Source of the DNA: Vibrio sp. BS-M-Sm-2
Lineage (GTDB): Bacteria; Pseudomonadota; Gammaproteobacteria; Enterobacterales; Vibrionaceae
DNA: 64,000 nucleotides
Direction of reading: 5' to 3'
NCBI RefSeq assembly: GCF_041504345.1
Contig: NZ_CP167895.1
Location: 1,240,001-1,304,000, forward strand
In this document: one piece after another, positions 1 to 10,812 of the stretch
How positions within the stretch are numbered: the stretch's first letter is position 1
Layout: each line of letters starts with the position of its first letter
Notes under the pieces: model-generated
The model's input: the letters and a program-made list of their open reading frames with translations, nothing else
What the model was told of the DNA's origin: nothing
Databases searched by the model: none
Program-made: the position numbers and the translations under genes

Positions 1-3000
1 CCACCCGTTGGTGACATGGTGACATGTCCCGAGGCATCAAAGGTGATGAATTTCGAATCCTCAGTATGGCCGTCACTGACTTTTACTTCGAATACATCGA
101 CACCATGATAGGTGTTGGTGGCAGAGTTATAACTCATTCCTGTGATAGACGTATTGGGTGTGTAGACGTAGTCACCAGTATTTGGGTCGACCGACAATGA
201 ACCGAATTGACCCGTTGGGCCAACAACAGAGAATGTATGAGTATCTTTAACGTCAACATCTGCCTCTGTCAATGTGCCAGTCGTTGATGATGTTTGGTTA
301 ACACCGAGAATCGGTGCGTCGTTGGTGCCGGTAATGGTAACCACGATATCATGGTGTGTACCATCTGCAGATTGAACCGTGATGGTTTCAGTGTCTGTCT
401 GACCTTCGCCAAGCTGTTGAACTATAGGATGGTTGTTGTCAAGGTCGTAAGTCCAGTGACCATTTACATCGATATGAGCGTGCCCATAGCCTTTACTTCC
501 GGCTATTCCAGCTCCACCCTGTACCGCGGTAAACCCTGCTGTTCCATCAGGATCACTCGCCGTCAACGTACCTGACGCTTGAAGTGTTATGTCTTCTTTG
601 GCCACTCCTGTGGAGTCTCCACTGAATGTTGCAGGGTCAGCGACACTCGCTATATTAATGAGTATTGCCCCTTCTTTTGAATCAACATGACCATCGTTTG
701 CGGTAAATTGCACCGCACCCAACCCGCTGACACCAGAACTAAAGTAGTTGTGAGTTGGGGTGAAGATGAGTGATGAAACGTCGGATGCACTGACGTCATC
801 GCCAACATTCACCGTGGTGCCATTCAGCGTTAACACACCATGGGCGACATTGGTAATCGTGATATGGTTTAAAGCATCCCCATCAATATCTGAATATTTA
901 AAGTCGGCGGTAGTGAACGCATGCGGTTTGTCTTCTAGTGAACTAATGAAACTCGATCCAACGATAGGTGCGTCATTCACTGCATTGACGTCCACTATCA
1001 TCGTTGCACTTGCCGAATTTTGATGGCCATCATTCGCAGTGAAGCTAAATTGCGCATAGTTGGCGCCGTTTTCATTATTGATCGGCGTGAAGGTTAAATG
1101 GCCAGCGTCTAAGTCAGCCTTGTTGATTTGCTGGTTGGTGGTTACGGCGTTACCGTTTAGAAGTAATAATCCATGACTCGGTATGCTAGTAATGGTCACG
1201 AACTGCAATACGTCGCCATCCTGATCACTGTAACCAAATTCACTGGTCGTAATGGTTCTGGTGATGTCTTCATTTGTAGAAACGGTTTGTCCTGTGACCG
1301 TTGGCGCATGTTGTAGAGGAGGGGTGACTTCAATAGAGAAAGAATTTTGAGAAGAATCTCCTATTGGGTTACCACCATCATCGCCGACACGATAAATCAT
1401 ACTTGGCACTTTACCTGTAAAACCGGCTTCCGGTGTGAAGGTATAATGACCATTTGCTTCGATCGCGAGTGTACCGATCCCGGTCATAGTATGTGGTTGC
1501 CCCGGCCTTACCGCGACATAACCTGACACGGGGTCTTTTATTTGAATATCTTGCAATACTAAATGCGCGTTGGAATCGGTGTCTGTTGCTGCACCACTCA
1601 ACCCTTGATCCGTCCCAGAGCCAGTAAGTAGATTCCCTTCGATTGGACCACTATGTTGAACACCAGAATCACTGAGGCTGTGAAGGACAGGGTCGTCGGT
1701 CGTGCCATTTATGGTTACTGTTATTGAATGTTTGGTTCCATCTTTTGAGGTCACTTCAATATGGTCAGTCAGTGTTTGCCCATTATCTAAGTCTTGAATA
1801 GCAACATTGTTATTATCTGCGGCATAGAGCCATGTGCCACTGCTGTTGATCACAAACTGGCCATAGGTGCCACTTTGGGTTAAGTGATGTTGACCATTCA
1901 AATCCAATGCGGCTTCACCTTGGCCATCTGCGTCAGAAACAATCAGATGCCCGTTGCAAGTAAGAGCGTCTTGAATAGTTGTGGCACCAGCAATATGTAG
2001 GTTGTGGTGAAGGCTTGTGTCTTCATCTACGCTGCCTGAGTCACCAGTAAATGTTGCGACATCATTAACAGCTGCAAGAGACGTGTTTGCTCCTGTATGA
2101 GCTATGCCACCGTGTCTATCGGCAACATCGTAAGTAAAGTGGACTGTTCCGTTGTAATTAGGGTCGGGGTTAAAGGTAAAACTACCATCTGAATTTGATA
2201 CTAAGCTACCGTGGTCTGCAGTTAAGTTTTGAACGTGTAACCAACCTCTATCGTTAGTATCAATATTGGTAGCATTGGCGATTAATTCAGCTTGCGTAAT
2301 ATGTATTGAAGTATCTTCCTTGCCTGAAGGTAAAATGACTTCTCCACTGACTGTTGGTGCATCATTATTGCCATGCACAACAACGGATACACTTTTCGAA
2401 ACATGGCTACCATCAGTAGACACAGCCTCAACCGTAAAGTGTTCCCAATACTCGTCACCGTCTCCTAGTTTTTTCGCTTTGTTCTGGTCAACGTCGTAAT
2501 GCCATTGTCCATCTGTACTTAGATGGAACGTGCCATATTGTCCACTAATGCCTGTTGTTGGTGTTTGTGTCCAACTCACCGTATCGTGAAGGTCAACATC
2601 GTGAGCTATTACGCTGCCGGAAACTGAAGCACCTGTTTGGGCATTTTCTACGACATGGCCAAGTTCTGACTTAGAATCGATTACGACCCCATCCTCTGTG
2701 CCGTTAACCTTAACCGTAATAGGAAATTCAGTACCGTCGGTTGCTATTAGCTTTATAGATTCGGTTAATGATTCACCATGCTTTAATTCTTGAACGTGAA
2801 CATTATTATTGTCGCCAATATAACTCCAAGAATGCTCACCTTTGTGAGATCCACTTGCGATAGTGTGGAACTGGAATTTGCCATAAGGAGTCGTTACATC
2901 TAGGTTACTGCCTATATTCCATGTGTATTGTTTGCCTGCAAATTCGACAGTGACTTGAGTATTAGGGCTGTCTACATCAGTAACTTGTAGCGCTTGCCAA

Positions 3001-6000
3001 TCTACAGCATCCATAATATTGGCATTCGTAGACGTATGAGTGGCGATATCTTCAGTTGCAACACCATGATCAACACCAGAAATGATGGTTTTGTCATCGA
3101 CTGCCGCAAGTGTCGTACTCGCTCCGGTATGCGTAACACCACCATGCGCATCTGTGACGTCATAGCTAAAATGAACTTGGCCGTTATAGTCTTTGGTTGG
3201 AGTAAAAGTGTAGGTGCCGTCTTTGTTATCGACTACAGAGCCGTGATCGACTAACAGATTCGCAACGGTGAGTTTGCCTAGGTCGTTGCTATCCACGTCT
3301 ATAGTGTTTGCTAAGAGTTCGGTGGCCGTGATGGTTTGCGCGAGGTCTTCTTTACCGCTGTTGAGCTGCACTTCTGAAGAGCAGTATGGACGGTCGTTGT
3401 CGCCATGAATGGTGATAACAATATCATGAGTAGTACCGTCTTTACTTTGTATCGTTATTGTATCAGTGAGAGTCTCATTTGCACCAAGTTGATCAATCGT
3501 CGATCCTACTTTTTTTGTTAATCCACCATTTACATCAGCAGTGCCGGTCGCAACACCATAAAACCATTTACCATCTGTATTAAGAATCAAATGGCCATAT
3601 TTTCCATGATAGGTATAACCAACACCTTTAGAATCAAAACTATTCTCGCCGGTATCTGGATCGATGATTGTTAGTTGTCCCTCAACATGAATCATACTAT
3701 TAGTTAAATGCGCCATACCTGGCTGGGCAAAGTCTGGTGACATATCAGGGTTTCTGTTTTCATAAACATCGCCAGTATCAACACCTGCTATAACGGCTTT
3801 ATCTCCAACCGCATCAATATGAAGTGTGTTGGTAGCCTCTGCAGAGTCGGTATGCCCATCATTAACAGTATATTTAAACTGAACATCGCCATTAAAATCT
3901 TGCGAAGGAACGAACTGAAGTCTACTGATGTTAGCTGCAGGGATCTGTTTTCCCGTTGTAACATCGTGCCCATCGAGCACAAACTTACCTTGAGCCGCTG
4001 GTGGTAGATCAGTGATCGCTATAGAGTGAAGCGTATCGCCTGTATCGACATCGGTGAATCCGAACTGACTCGCCTGCATTTGATAGTTTATATCTTCCGT
4101 GCCGTTGCTTAGAACTACCTTGGTAACTGTCGGTGCGTCGTTGGTTCCGACGATATCAATATTTAAGTCGTAGGCAGTACCATCGAAGCTGTGTACTCGA
4201 TAGGTAACCGTTTCAACTTGCCCTTGCGCTAGGTGTTGAAGAGCCGCGTTGTCGACGCTATATCCCCAATTACCCGCACTATCAATCCGAAGCATGCCAC
4301 CAAATGGATCGTGAACTGCTGATTCACCAAATTGGCTGTATTGGAACTTATCTTCCCCGCTGTCTGGGTCGATGACTTGAAGTTGGCCGTTAGCTAATTC
4401 AGTCGTGGTGCCGTTGCTATGCGTTGCATGTGGCCCATCCTCAATAACCCTTCCAGTAGTCACTTCAGAGATAATGGCTTTGTCTGGGGTCGCTACGAGA
4501 GTGGTATTTGCGCCAGTGTGGGTGGTACCTCCATGCGCGTCTTTCACGTCGTAAGTGAAATGAACTGGGCCGTTATAGTCTTTAGTTGGCGTGAAGGTGT
4601 AGGTACCGTCTGTGTTATCTTGAATAGAACCATGATCGGCATGAAGGTTCGCAATCGTCAGTTTGCCTATGTCATTAGTATCCACATCAACAGTATTTGC
4701 TAGCAACTCGGTTGTCGTGATGGTTTGTGCGAGGTCCTCTTTTCCGCTGTTGAGCTGAACCTCTGAAGAGCAGTAAGGGCGGTCATTGTCGCCATGAATG
4801 GTGATATGAATATCGTGAGTGGTGCCATCAGCCGATTTGACGGTAACAGTATCCGTTATTGATTCACCTTGACCGAGGTGATCAATTTTTCTACCTGTTG
4901 CGTCTTGGCCGATGGAGGCGTAGTAGCTCCAATCTCCGTTACTCTGAAGTATCACATGTCCGTGTGTACCTTGGTAGGTGCCTGTTTGAGCGTGGCTTTC
5001 ACCGGAGTCTGGATCAATAATGTTCAGGTGACCATCAGTGTGTATTTCATCGTTCCATATTTTACCGATGCTTCCATGCATATGATCTGGCGAACGATCA
5101 TCGACGTAACCGCCAGACATTGTACCGTCTGGCGCGGTATAGGTATGTCCTTCGTGAACATCACCCGTGTCGACACCGCTAATAACGGCAGAGTTATTAA
5201 CTCCTGTAATCGTAATCGAGAGGTTTTGAGTGCTGCTCGCATTATGTTCGTCTGTGACTGTTACGGGGACAGTCAACGTCTTCGTGATACCTGATGCTAA
5301 CGATTGGTAGCTAGAGTGAACAGGGTTGAAGCTATAACTGCCGTCCGGATTAACCACCAAACCATCAATCTGCGGTGCGCTGTAAGTCAAGGTCGCACCT
5401 GTATCTATATCTTGGCCAACCATTTGTCCATTTAGAACGCTTCCACCTTCAGTCACTGAGTTTGACTGTGCATTGATGTTAGGAACATCGTTGGTACCAT
5501 GAACCGTTAGCTCTATCGTATGCGTTGTACCATCTGCCGAGCGTATAACGACTGAATCGTGTTTAACTTCACCTTGTGCTAAGTTCTGTATATTGCGGTT
5601 GTCGAGCGTATAGGTATAGTGACCGTCGCGCATGAGCAGTATGTGCCCACCCAGTTTGGTGTCGTAGCCAATACCTTGATAGGTTTGCGGACCAATATTT
5701 GGATCAAATTGAGCCTCTCCCGCATCAGGGTCTTGGATGTTTAATCTGCCGTCGTAATGTAATTGGTATTGAGTATCTATATAACCGCGATCTTCAGTCA
5801 CTCCCCGTAAGTCTGCATTGGTTTGTGCGTCGGTAATAATCGCGTTATCTGGAGTTGCGGTAAGATCAAACTTAGCTTGAGTGCTTACGCTACCACCATG
5901 GCCGTCAACCACATCATAGGTGAGTCGAATCTCACCGTTAAAATCTTTGTCTGGCGTGAAGGTATAAGTGCCATCTTTGTTATCAGTCAAGCTACCGTGT

Positions 6001-8473
6001 GTGGCTTGCAGATTCGTCACGTGCAATACATCGCTACTATCAACATCGCTTGCATGCGTTAGTAAGTCAGAAGCCTTGATGGTTACGGGTTGATCTTCTT
6101 TTCCCGCAGGAAGCTGAGTCCATGCACTGACAATTGGTTTGTCGTTGCTACCTTGTACATCGATAACAATTTTATGAGGGACTGTCGCTCCAGCTGAATC
6201 GGTAGCGGTGATCCAGAATGATTCCGATTGATGTTCACCGGCCGCGAGCTTATCCGCGGCACCGCTGGTTGAATTGTCTAGCTGATAGTGCCAATGGCCA
6301 TTCTGGTCAATCGATAGCGTTCCCCATTGGCCTTGAGGTTGATTGATTGCCCACGTAATGGTGTCAGATTTATCTAAATCGGTTGCTGTTAGAGAGCCTG
6401 TCGCATCTGGCGTTCCAGCAGTGTTTAAGCCCTGTTCGATGACCGCGCCACTAGAGGTTCCTGAGATAGTAGGGCGGTCATTGGTACCGTTAACCGTGAC
6501 GGTAACTTGATGTGGCGTGCCGTCAGCCGAATGAATGGTAATCGTATCGGTGGTAGTAGCGCCTTTGCCCAAGGCTTGCACTTTTGGATTGGTGTTATCG
6601 AGGTCGTAAGTCCAAGCTCCATTGCCTTTGAGGTGGAGCGTACCTAAAGCACCTACAGCATCGGTATTGGAGAAGTGCGCTTCACCAGTATCAACGTCAC
6701 TAATCGTCAATGTGCCGGATGTTTGCAGTTGAGATTCTTCCGTTACTACACCGGAGTTGGTACCACCAATCACGGCTTTGTCGTTGGTGCCGTTTACTAT
6801 GATCGTCACTTGATGGGGTGTACCATCAGCCGAATGAACGGTAATCGTATCGGTGGTAGTAGCGCCTTTGCCCAAGGCTTGCACGGCTGGATTCGTGTTA
6901 TCCAGATCGTAAGCCCATGCCCCATTGTCTTTAAGGTGGAGCGTGCCTAAAGTACCTGTAACATCGGTATTGGAGAAATGTGCTTCTTTTGCGTCGATGT
7001 CACTTATGCTTAATTTCCCTGAAACCGTGAGCTTATGATCTTCAATAACTTGATCTAAGTGGGGACTTTTTCCAACAACGAAAAATGAATTTGGTGAACC
7101 TCCTGTGCTATTAGTGATCACAGCTGAATCATTGGTACCATTAATAGTAATAGTGACTTGATGTGCGGTTCCGTCGGCGGAATGAACCGTGATAATGTCT
7201 GTTGCAGTCGAGCCTTGGGCAAGCCTTTGCACGTAGGGGCTATAGTTGTCTAGATCGTAGGTCCACGCTCCATCTTTCGTGATAATTAATGTACCGAAAT
7301 TGCCAGCAACTTGTGAGGCTTGAAAATGGTCTTCTCCAAGGTCTGGGTCTGTTACCGAAAGTTGGCCTTGAACTTGTGTCGTTAGATCTTCTATGACCGA
7401 GCCCGCGTCTACCCCAGTAATAACCGCATTGTCATTGTTGCCACCAATTGTCATATCGATGGTTTGAGGCGTACCATCTTTGGTGTGAATAGTGAAGCTT
7501 TCGTGCAATGAAGTGGCTGCGGTTAACGCTTGAACATTCGAAAGAGAGTTATCAACTTGATACTGCCAATGCCCATCTGCGTCGATGGTTAATGAACCAT
7601 ATTTACCTGAGATAACTTCTGGCGTAACCGAACTTTCATTTTGGTCAGGGTCTATGACATCAATTTTACCGTTCGCATGTAACAAGCCTTGTGAATCAAT
7701 ATTGTGATCTTCTGTTACGACACCTGTTAAGTCTCCAGAAATACTTGGCGTGTCTTGCTTACCTGTTACCGGTATCTGGACAATGATGCTCGAGCCATTA
7801 GATAGGTGTAACGCAAAATGGTCAGTACCTGGTTGGTGCTGATTTAACAGGATGTATTGAGGAGAATTTGGATTCAATACGAATGTGTATTGACCATTTA
7901 CATCAACATGAAGCTCTCCGTACGTACCTTTTATGACTTCTGGCATGAAGGTGACGGGTAAAGCGGGCGTCGTAGGCGCATTCGAATGAGTCGGCTGACT
8001 GTTACTTCCTGAGGAGATAGTTGGCATCGATACCGAAGGAATGTAATGGACTTGTGGGTGAGAAAGCGTCGATAAATGATGAGAAGGAACCAAGTGAGCG
8101 CTCGAACCATGGGAGGCGTGACTTGCACTTAAGGTTGAGTTTACGTCGCTGTCACTCGTCTGAGCTTCTTGATGAACAACCGCTGATGAGCCCGCCTTGC
8201 TATGGTCATCTGTGACATCTTTTTCGCTCACGTTATTTACGGTTACTTGATCTGCAGAGTCGCTGGAATTGTCTATACTTTCGGCAGCAGCGTGTTTAGC
8301 CAATGATGGCAAAATCATCATGAGTGACTGAAAAAGTGGGATATTCACTTTTAGATGTGAATGCAGTCTGAGTTTCTTTTTTTGTGTTGGTTTCTTTTGC
8401 TTTAGCTCATGACTATTCTTATCTTTAAGTTCGGTATTTTTTTCTTCGTTTCGACGTTTTTTTTGTTAGCCAT
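1..8473 (-). CDS. Giant VCBS/cadherin-like repeat adhesin, N-terminal part (runs off window; start frame-shifted)
   Basis: Read on the minus strand, one frame stays open from about 8465 to base 1 and translates into Ig-like surface-protein repeats. VCBS units (patterns such as GTNDxPxI, VxEDxxxxxxGxLxIxDxDxGE, WxYxLDN, HSADGTxHxVTIxIxG) alternate with cadherin-like tandem-95 units (GKEDxxxxITxxELLAN, DGTYTFTPxKDYNGxVHFTYDVxDxHGG). The C-terminal half, where a type I secretion signal would sit, is outside the window. About 2,770 residues are visible from the first in-frame ATG (8321). That ATG has no ribosome site. The better start is the ATG at 8473, preceded by GGATGAG, but its frame meets a stop after 23 codons. 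Adding one A to the A8 tract (8457-8464) would join it to the repeat frame, giving a Lys/Arg-rich leader and then a hydrophobic stretch ending in AAA. The protein is probably a secreted or cell-bound adhesin used in attachment and biofilm. The repeat class is certain; the start is not. Confidence 0.85.
3100..3440. repeat. Intragenic direct repeat, copy A (partner 4489-4829)
   Basis: This stretch of the adhesin gene closely resembles 4489-4829 at an offset of 1389 bases (463 codons). It encodes a cadherin-like unit followed by the start of a VCBS unit, including the shared peptide DRPYCSSEVQLNSGKED. The offset spans a whole multi-domain block, so the copies probably reflect block duplication within the gene. 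Confidence 0.8.
4489..4829. repeat. Intragenic direct repeat, copy B (partner 3100-3440)
   Basis: Second copy of the 340-base adhesin segment, in frame with the first and clearly similar at DNA level. Long matching stretches lie around 4720-4800. The pair could recombine and add or remove 463 residues without changing frame. Confidence 0.8.
6480..6963. repeat. Two adjacent near-identical VCBS units, period 303 bases
   Basis: The unit from about 6480 recurs at about 6783, an offset of 303 bases or 101 codons, which is one VCBS repeat. Positions 6523-6581 and 6826-6884 are almost identical at DNA level, pointing to a recent tandem duplication inside the adhesin gene. Confidence 0.8.
8457..8464 (-). 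repeat. A8 homopolymer at the fourth codon of the adhesin gene
   Basis: On the coding strand, eight A residues follow ATG GCT AAC. With eight the frame from the ATG at 8473 closes at a TAA 23 codons on. With nine, or six, it would continue into the long repeat frame. The tract could be a slipped-strand contingency site, a transcriptional slippage site, a real inactivating deletion or a sequencing error. Confidence 0.7.
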
Positions 8474-8651
8474 TTTTCTCATCCGTGAATCTTGGTTGCA
8501 CTATTTTAAGTAAAATACACAGATAGAGGTTTCGCTAGCTAATTAGATAATTTTTAAAGGAAAAATTATAAAGTCGAAGAATTATCTCATTTTGATGAAA
8601 AAAAGGATGAATGCTTTTTCAATGGTTAGGCAAATTTCAATCACAATGGCA

Positions 8652-8682
8652 TTGACCTTACCCTAAGGGGAACCTTTATACT
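8652..8682 (+). promoter_or_regulatory. MerR/CueR-type promoter of the copper efflux block
   Basis: A -35 box TTGACC (8652-8657) and a -10 box TATACT (8677-8682) are separated by 19 bases, the long spacer typical of MerR-family activated promoters. The spacer holds an imperfect dyad around CCTTACCC/GGGGAACC, resembling CueR operators. It lies 25 bases before the first gene of a copper-type operon. The regulator itself is not in the window. Confidence 0.65.
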
Positions 8683-8707
8683 TGCCTTATAAATTTAAAG
8701 GTTAGCT

Positions 8708-9259
8708 ATGATAAACACACTCCGAACAACTTGGATTACTGTTTTCAGCATCATTGCGATGTTGATGTCTAGCTATGCCTCAAGCTCATCGGCCATGATG
8801 GCAAATATCATGGCAACGCAGATGATGTCGAATAAATCTATCTGCCAGCACAGCGATTCGCCGAGCGATCTTGATGCCGTCTATCAATTTGCTGCTGGTT
8901 GCCATGTGACCGTTAGCGATTCAGACATGAACGATCATGTTCATGCAAGCACGCCGAATGGCGACCAGCCTGTTCATGATGAACACACCATTTATGTTGA
9001 GCTGTCTGCTCATGAAAAGATGGCCTCGCATCAAGAGTCAATGGATGCTCACGGTGAACATGTGATGGGCAACAATTGTTGTGGTGGTTCGGATTCTGCT
9101 CATATCTGTTGCTATTCTGTTTGTTCTACAGCATCACATACAATTCAGGCGCTCCAAGCCAACTACCAAATTTCCTCCTCATTCGCACCTCATCACTCTG
9201 TGACTATCGGTCAAAAAGTGACTCGTGCACAGTCTTTGCTACGCCCACCTTCCGCATAA
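8708..9259 (+). CDS. Small exported His/Met/Cys-rich protein, probably metal binding
   Basis: A 183-residue protein that I cannot assign to a named family. It begins with a hydrophobic segment (ITVFSIIAMLMSSYASSSSA) that looks like a signal peptide. The mature part is rich in histidine, methionine and acidic residues and has a cysteine cluster near residues 129-144 (NNCCGG, HICCYSVC). These are plausible soft-metal ligands. It is the first gene behind the MerR-type promoter and lies upstream of the TolC-like, CusB and CusA genes, so a periplasmic copper or silver sensing or binding role is inferred. The start is supported by AAAGG six bases upstream of the ATG. The C-terminal tail is less charged and ends RPPSA. 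Confidence 0.8.
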   Translation: MINTLRTTWITVFSIIAMLMSSYASSSSAMMANIMATQMMSNKSICQHSDSPSDLDAVYQFAAGCHVTVSDSDMNDHVHASTPNGDQPVHDEHTIYVELSAHEKMASHQESMDAHGEHVMGNNCCGGSDSAHICCYSVCSTASHTIQALQANYQISSSFAPHHSVTIGQKVTRAQSLLRPPSA

Positions 9260-9352
9260 ATCTATATCTAAAAATACAGCTCTATCAGTTAGATAAATCT
9301 GATAAGTCATTCTTTTTTATGCGCTAATTAGCGCTAGATATGGACATTCATT

Positions 9353-10801
9353 GTGAATATGAAACCAACAACCTCTGTGTTTGTCATGAACACGAGCTTA
9401 GTGGTTGCTGCTGCCTTGCCTATGGCCTTGTTTTCAAGTGATACGCTCGCGGCTACCACGGCGTCAGCTTCAAATGCTCAACACATTTCAGCACATGACC
9501 AAGCAAGCTCGACGCAGCAACTCAATACACTGATTGAGATTGCTTTAAGCGAAGATGGAAATCGCAAACAGTACTTTGCTCAGTCTCAAGCGATGCGAGA
9601 AACTGGCATTGCCAGCTCGACCTTAATGGACCCGAAATTAAAAGTTGGATTTGGCGGTTTGCCTGTCGATAGCTTTCAATTCGACGAAGACCCGATGACT
9701 AATATATCGGTAGGGTTGATGCAGCAGTTTGAGCGTGGCGATACGCTTAACCTTCAACAGAAAAAGGCAGGCCAACAGGCAGATGCTCTAGCTTTGCAGG
9801 TACAAGCAAGAGAATTGACGGTTGCGAATAGCATGACGCAGCTTTGGCTTGAGTTAGGTTATCAGCAAAAGGCTGAGTCGGTGATTCGTCAAAATCGTCG
9901 TTTGTTGGTTGAGCTTGAAAACTATGTACAAACCAATTACTCAATTGGTAAAAGTGAAGCGCAAGATCTGCTTAATGCTCAGCTTCAAGTGAGCAAGCTT
10001 GATGAGAAACTTCAGGCAAACCAGCAGGTTCAGCGTCGCTTAATCTCTCAGCTTTCTGAATGGTTGGGTTCTGATTGGCTAGGCTCTCAGGTTCTGGATT
10101 CTCAGGGCGTACTGAATGCAACTAACCAAATCGATTGGTCGTTGTTGGAAAGTAAACTAGCGACCAATATCGATTCGACCAAGCACTACCAGCTATTGAC
10201 TGACCATCCTTTGGTTAAGATCTCCGATGTCAGTATTTCCTCTAATCAAACTCAGGTTGAGTTAGCCGAACAAGCTTATACCCCGCAGTTTGGGGTGGAA
10301 GTGATGTATGCACACCGTCAAGCCAATAACATGGCGGGTGAACCTGCTTCTGATCTGGTGAGTGCCTATCTGACTGTCGACATCCCGTTGTTTACGGGGA
10401 ATCGACAAGATAAAAACTTATCGGCTGCTCAGTATCAAGTTGGTGCGGCTAAGTCTCAAAAAGACACTTTACTCTCCCAAATGAATGCGCAAGTGAACGC
10501 ATTGCTGGTGGACAGATCAAACCTGATCCAGCGGTTAGATCGCTATCAAACGTCCTTGCTTCCTCAAACCGCAGCACGAATCAGCGCGGTTGAGAGGGGC
10601 TATCAAAACAATACCGCTCAGTTTAACGATGTCATTTTAGCAACGACCGATGAGCTGGCACTTAAGTTAGAGCAACAACGTTTGATCACCGACCTCAACA
10701 TCGTTAACAGCAAGTTAGCTGCGTTAGTCAGTGGTTTTGAATACCAAGTAAACCAACCACAACTCAACTCAAGCGCAACTAAACATACAGCCAATCAATA
10801 A
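9353..10801 (+). CDS. TolC-family outer-membrane channel of a heavy-metal efflux system (CusC-like)
   Basis: A 482-residue outer-membrane efflux protein. After a signal-type N-terminus (SLVVAAALPMALFSSDTLAA) it has two copies of the long alpha-helical OEP pattern, with motifs such as ASSTLMDPKLKVGFGG and QQFERGDTLNLQQKKAGQQA in the first half and TVDIPLFTGNRQDKNLSAAQ in the second. The family forms trimeric channels that carry substrates from the RND pump and adaptor across the outer membrane. It is followed 11 bases later by the CusB-like adaptor and shares its operon. The listed start is GTG; an ATG two codons on (9359) is equally possible, since no strong ribosome site is visible. The substrate is inferred from the neighbours. 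Confidence 0.9.
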   Translation: MNMKPTTSVFVMNTSLVVAAALPMALFSSDTLAATTASASNAQHISAHDQASSTQQLNTLIEIALSEDGNRKQYFAQSQAMRETGIASSTLMDPKLKVGFGGLPVDSFQFDEDPMTNISVGLMQQFERGDTLNLQQKKAGQQADALALQVQARELTVANSMTQLWLELGYQQKAESVIRQNRRLLVELENYVQTNYSIGKSEAQDLLNAQLQVSKLDEKLQANQQVQRRLISQLSEWLGSDWLGSQVLDSQGVLNATNQIDWSLLESKLATNIDSTKHYQLLTDHPLVKISDVSISSNQTQVELAEQAYTPQFGVEVMYAHRQANNMAGEPASDLVSAYLTVDIPLFTGNRQDKNLSAAQYQVGAAKSQKDTLLSQMNAQVNALLVDRSNLIQRLDRYQTSLLPQTAARISAVERGYQNNTAQFNDVILATTDELALKLEQQRLITDLNIVNSKLAALVSGFEYQVNQPQLNSSATKHTANQ

Positions 10802-10812
10802 GGGAATAGACA

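Noticed and set aside
294..5294. Plus-strand open frames inside the adhesin gene (for example 4869-5294, 141 codons)
   Set aside because: They are antisense shadows of the repeat-coding frame, recur with each repeat and show no ribosome sites or recognisable domains.
1..8400. Regular repeats that might suggest a CRISPR array
   Set aside because: The repeats are long, imperfect and encode protein domains; there is no short direct repeat with unique spacers and no cas gene.
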